Notes under the pieces: model-generated
Database searches by the model: none
What the model saw: only the letters and a program-made list of their open reading frames with translations
Told to the model about the DNA's origin: nothing
Shown: positions 61,860-64,000 of the stretch, piece by piece
Position numbering within the stretch: position 1 is the stretch's first letter
How the letters are laid out: the number at the start of each line of letters is the position of its first letter
Translations under genes and position numbers: made by a program
From: Phytophthora sp. 'mugwort'
Lineage: Eukaryota; Oomycota; Peronosporomycetes; Peronosporales; Peronosporaceae
Assembly (NCBI GenBank): GCA_033558025.1
Contig: JAUCEF010000007.1
Span: 7,130,001 to 7,194,000 of the forward strand
Direction: 5' to 3'
DNA length: 64,000 bases

Positions 61860-63999
61860 CAAAACCCAAAGCCTTGCTCCTCCAAGTATGGCTTCAGCAA
61901 GCGAAAACACACTTGTGGTGCCTGCTTCAAGCCATATAGAATTTTTCGCAGGAAGCATACCCAATCTCATTTTCCTTCCAGAGCATAGCCATCAGGCTGC
62001 TCCATTAAGACCTCAACACCGATGTCTCCATTGAGGAAAGCAGAGGTGATATCCATCTGGTGTGCCTCGTAGTCCCACACAGCAGCTAGAGTCAGTAGGA
62101 TCCACATAGTATCTAATCGCACAACAGGTGAGTCACTTCCAGTTAATTAACATCTACGTCTGGATGAATCCCTTTATGGCGAGCCTAGCTTTAAATCGTT
62201 TGATCTCGCCGTCGGACATATACTTCACTCGGAATATCCAACGGGGCTCAGCACATTCATGCGCTTCTGTCTGAGTACCAGCTCCGATTCGCCATTACCA
62301 AGGCACGATATTCCTCATCTGTAGCACGTTTCCACTGCACAACATGATCTCCCTTGAGGGCTGCATCCAGCGTGTTCGGCTTAGTGATAATGCCCACCTC
62401 TAGACAGCAGTAATCCTGCCACCAGTCCAATGCTTTTTCTTTGCAATCACTCGCTGAAGGTCCGCTCAAGCTGTGGTCCGTTCAACTGAACCGGAGCACA
62501 ATGCAACCTCGTCTGGATTAGCGTTCGAGTAGGCGGTGTAGATGTAGTCACCGAACCATGATTGAGGTTTGTTAACACGTCCACTCCGTGGCACTGGGCA
62601 TACCTCTACTTGCACCTCCCGGGCCTACATACTCATGCAAGCCTCGCCTCGTGGGGTCCACTAAGCCTTCGTTCGAGAAAGCATCACGAGAACTGGGCAT
62701 CTCCGAGTCCGTGGTCGTTATTCCAGGTAGTGGCGGGGGAGAAGCCCGCCCTCGGGCTGGCAACTCATTACTTGCCACTCTTGCGCTCCTCTCATCAGAA
62801 CCGTGACGAGGTTCTGCATCTACAGCTGGTGCCTTGCGCCACCGACTGCGTCTTTCTTCTTTGTACCACGCGCAGGCATTCCGCCGTTCATGCTGAGCTC
62901 ACCCCCCTCGCAGGTGGTCAAAATGTATATTTTCATTGTGGTTTTCTGCGTCGCATGCTGCCACTGTGCTTAACGCAGTTTGGAGTATCTGCTTTCGCCT
63001 TTTCTTCTGACGAGGTTCGGCTTTGAAGATGTCATGACAGGGATGACCTCGCTTTTCAACTATTTTTTGCCTCGCCTTGTGTTGCTCCTTTGGAAGATGT
63101 ATGAGCGTCGGTCGGCCCCACCTGTCCGGGCTCAACCAACATGTTCGCCGTCATGCGCATCAGCCCCCCCCCCCCCCGATCCGTGAGTCCCCATTGCCCC
63201 ACAAGCTTTATTCCAATGAGCTTCTTCCAACGTTGACGGGATGCTTTCCATAACATCCGCCAACGCCCAAGTACGGCGTGTCCAACACTATCCAAAGGCA
63301 ATGCCATCGTAACTTGTCTCCGCACCGAGAACAAGCTGCACGCAGGTTTCAGGTACATGGACTGCATCGTGTAGCAGCAACGTGCGTACTCCACCAGACG
63401 TATTCCATACCTTTTGTACAGTTCCAACTCCTGCCACGTTCCCGACTCCCAACGTAGCACTCAGTGGCGTGAACGAGACAAAGCCGGCTTTCTGGTTTGC
63501 GAGATCATTTGTGCTGCCCGAAACCAAATGCCATCTCCCACGAGCTAGACGATCCAAATCTCCAACAAGAAGGTCACGAGCAACATAAGCACCATCTTTC
63601 TCCTCTTTGGAATAGTTACCTTGTGAACCACTGCCCTTAGGACTACCATGCAACTCATCACCCGTCTTGTTACGCTTCACTGATTGCTCAGCGCCGTCGC
63701 TGTCTGTCGGTGGTCGCTTGTCTAAATAAAGGCAGTATGGCCTAGGTCAATGCAGTGAAAACAAATCCTGAACCTGTCTGCTGTCCGTCACGACCTTGTT
63801 CCCGTCCATGGACTCGTCCAGGACCCCCACCACGTCCACCATGTCCTCTTTCTTCAGGACCACCACGCCCTCGAGCACTCCCGCATCCGCGTTCTCGCCC
63901 ACGACCACGACCCCCATCTAACATCTGGGCTTTATCTTCCTCGTCAGCTTTGCCACTTTCAGTTCTGCCACCTTCGCGGCGATCGTATGCCACGTCCAA
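61860..63999 (-). pseudogene. Degenerate Ty1/Copia element (5' part runs off the right edge)
   Basis: On the minus strand from the right edge: a Gly/Arg-rich Gag end (63999-63760, RGRGRERGCGSARGRGGP), then a zinc-knuckle start 'CFHCIDLGH' (63770-63740). Next is a Copia protease-like segment, 'GRWHLVSGSTNDL...VGNVAGVGTV...LLLHDAVHVPE' (63550-63330), where W-x-L-D-S-G-A is usual and the catalytic Asp is Val here. About 0.8 kb of broken linker (62.5-63.2 kb) is too short to hold an integrase. RT follows at 62469-61860: 'ALKGDHVVQWKRATDEEYRALV', then 'LAAVWDYEAHQMDITSA' followed by the FLNGD and 'GLKQAP' regions in shifted frames. Frame changes and missing domains show it is inactive. Confidence 0.75.
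63164..63177. repeat. 14-C homopolymer
   Basis: Fourteen consecutive C bases inside the Copia relic, similar to runs at 37145-37157 (13 C), 38476-38485 (10 C), 50038-50047 (10 G) and 56546-56558 (13 G). Such runs are prone to slippage and to sequencing-length error. Confidence 0.8.
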
Positions 64000-64000
64000 G

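Overview
The window looks like nuclear DNA of an oomycete, most likely Phytophthora or a close relative. The evidence is two genes for secreted proteins that each carry the oomycete Inr-FPR type core promoter, giant intronless coding regions rich in G/C-ending codons, and a dense graveyard of transposon families usual in Phytophthora (chromodomain Ty3/Gypsy, Ty1/Copia, MULE, MULE with a Ulp1-like protease, pogo/Tc5-like DDE, and a Crypton tyrosine recombinase). I see no rRNA, tRNA, CRISPR or bacterial operon structure. The species cannot be fixed from the sequence alone.

Layout: (1) 1-14909, plus strand: one uninterrupted frame, open at the left edge, for a giant extracellular mosaic protein. 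It has dozens of repeated Ig-like modules, two beta-propeller-like blocks, two YHYH domains, a split discoidin-like domain, a P-domain-like segment, an EF-hand-like loop and a last Ig-like module. (2) 14.9-23.7 kb: a possible orphan first exon, then eroded transposons (MULE, pogo-like DDE, Copia RT/RNase H, Copia Gag) and a 450-bp fold-back repeat. (3) 23797-30501, minus: a 2,234-residue secreted protein with a charged His/Lys/Asp/Glu region and about 46 tandem 39-residue Pro/Thr/Glu repeats. (4) 33059-33796, minus: a 245-residue secreted Lys/Glu-rich protein. The two secreted proteins share promoter, signal-peptide style and an R-x-L-G-A-G-G-G-L-R-G block, but their bodies are unrelated low-complexity sequence. 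A weak third relic may lie at 52.4-53.2 kb. (5) 34-64 kb: broken transposons including a Crypton (34.8-36.6), a fold-back MITE-like element (38.7-38.9), a MULE-Ulp1 (40.1-42.8, plus), a Tc5/pogo-like DDE (43.3-44.6, minus), a Gag-like relic (47.2-49.4, minus), a chromovirus Gypsy (57-61.3, plus) and a Copia element running off the right edge (61.4-64.0, minus).

Only three loci look like intact host genes: the giant mosaic protein and the two secreted low-complexity proteins. All three would act outside the cell. Everything else with recognisable coding content is a frameshifted, stop-interrupted or truncated mobile element. This fits the gene-sparse, repeat-rich compartment in which oomycete secreted proteins often lie. 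The most unusual content is the modular secreted family (constant front end, interchangeable repeat body), the recent internal expansion of its 117-bp array, and the domain architecture of the giant protein.
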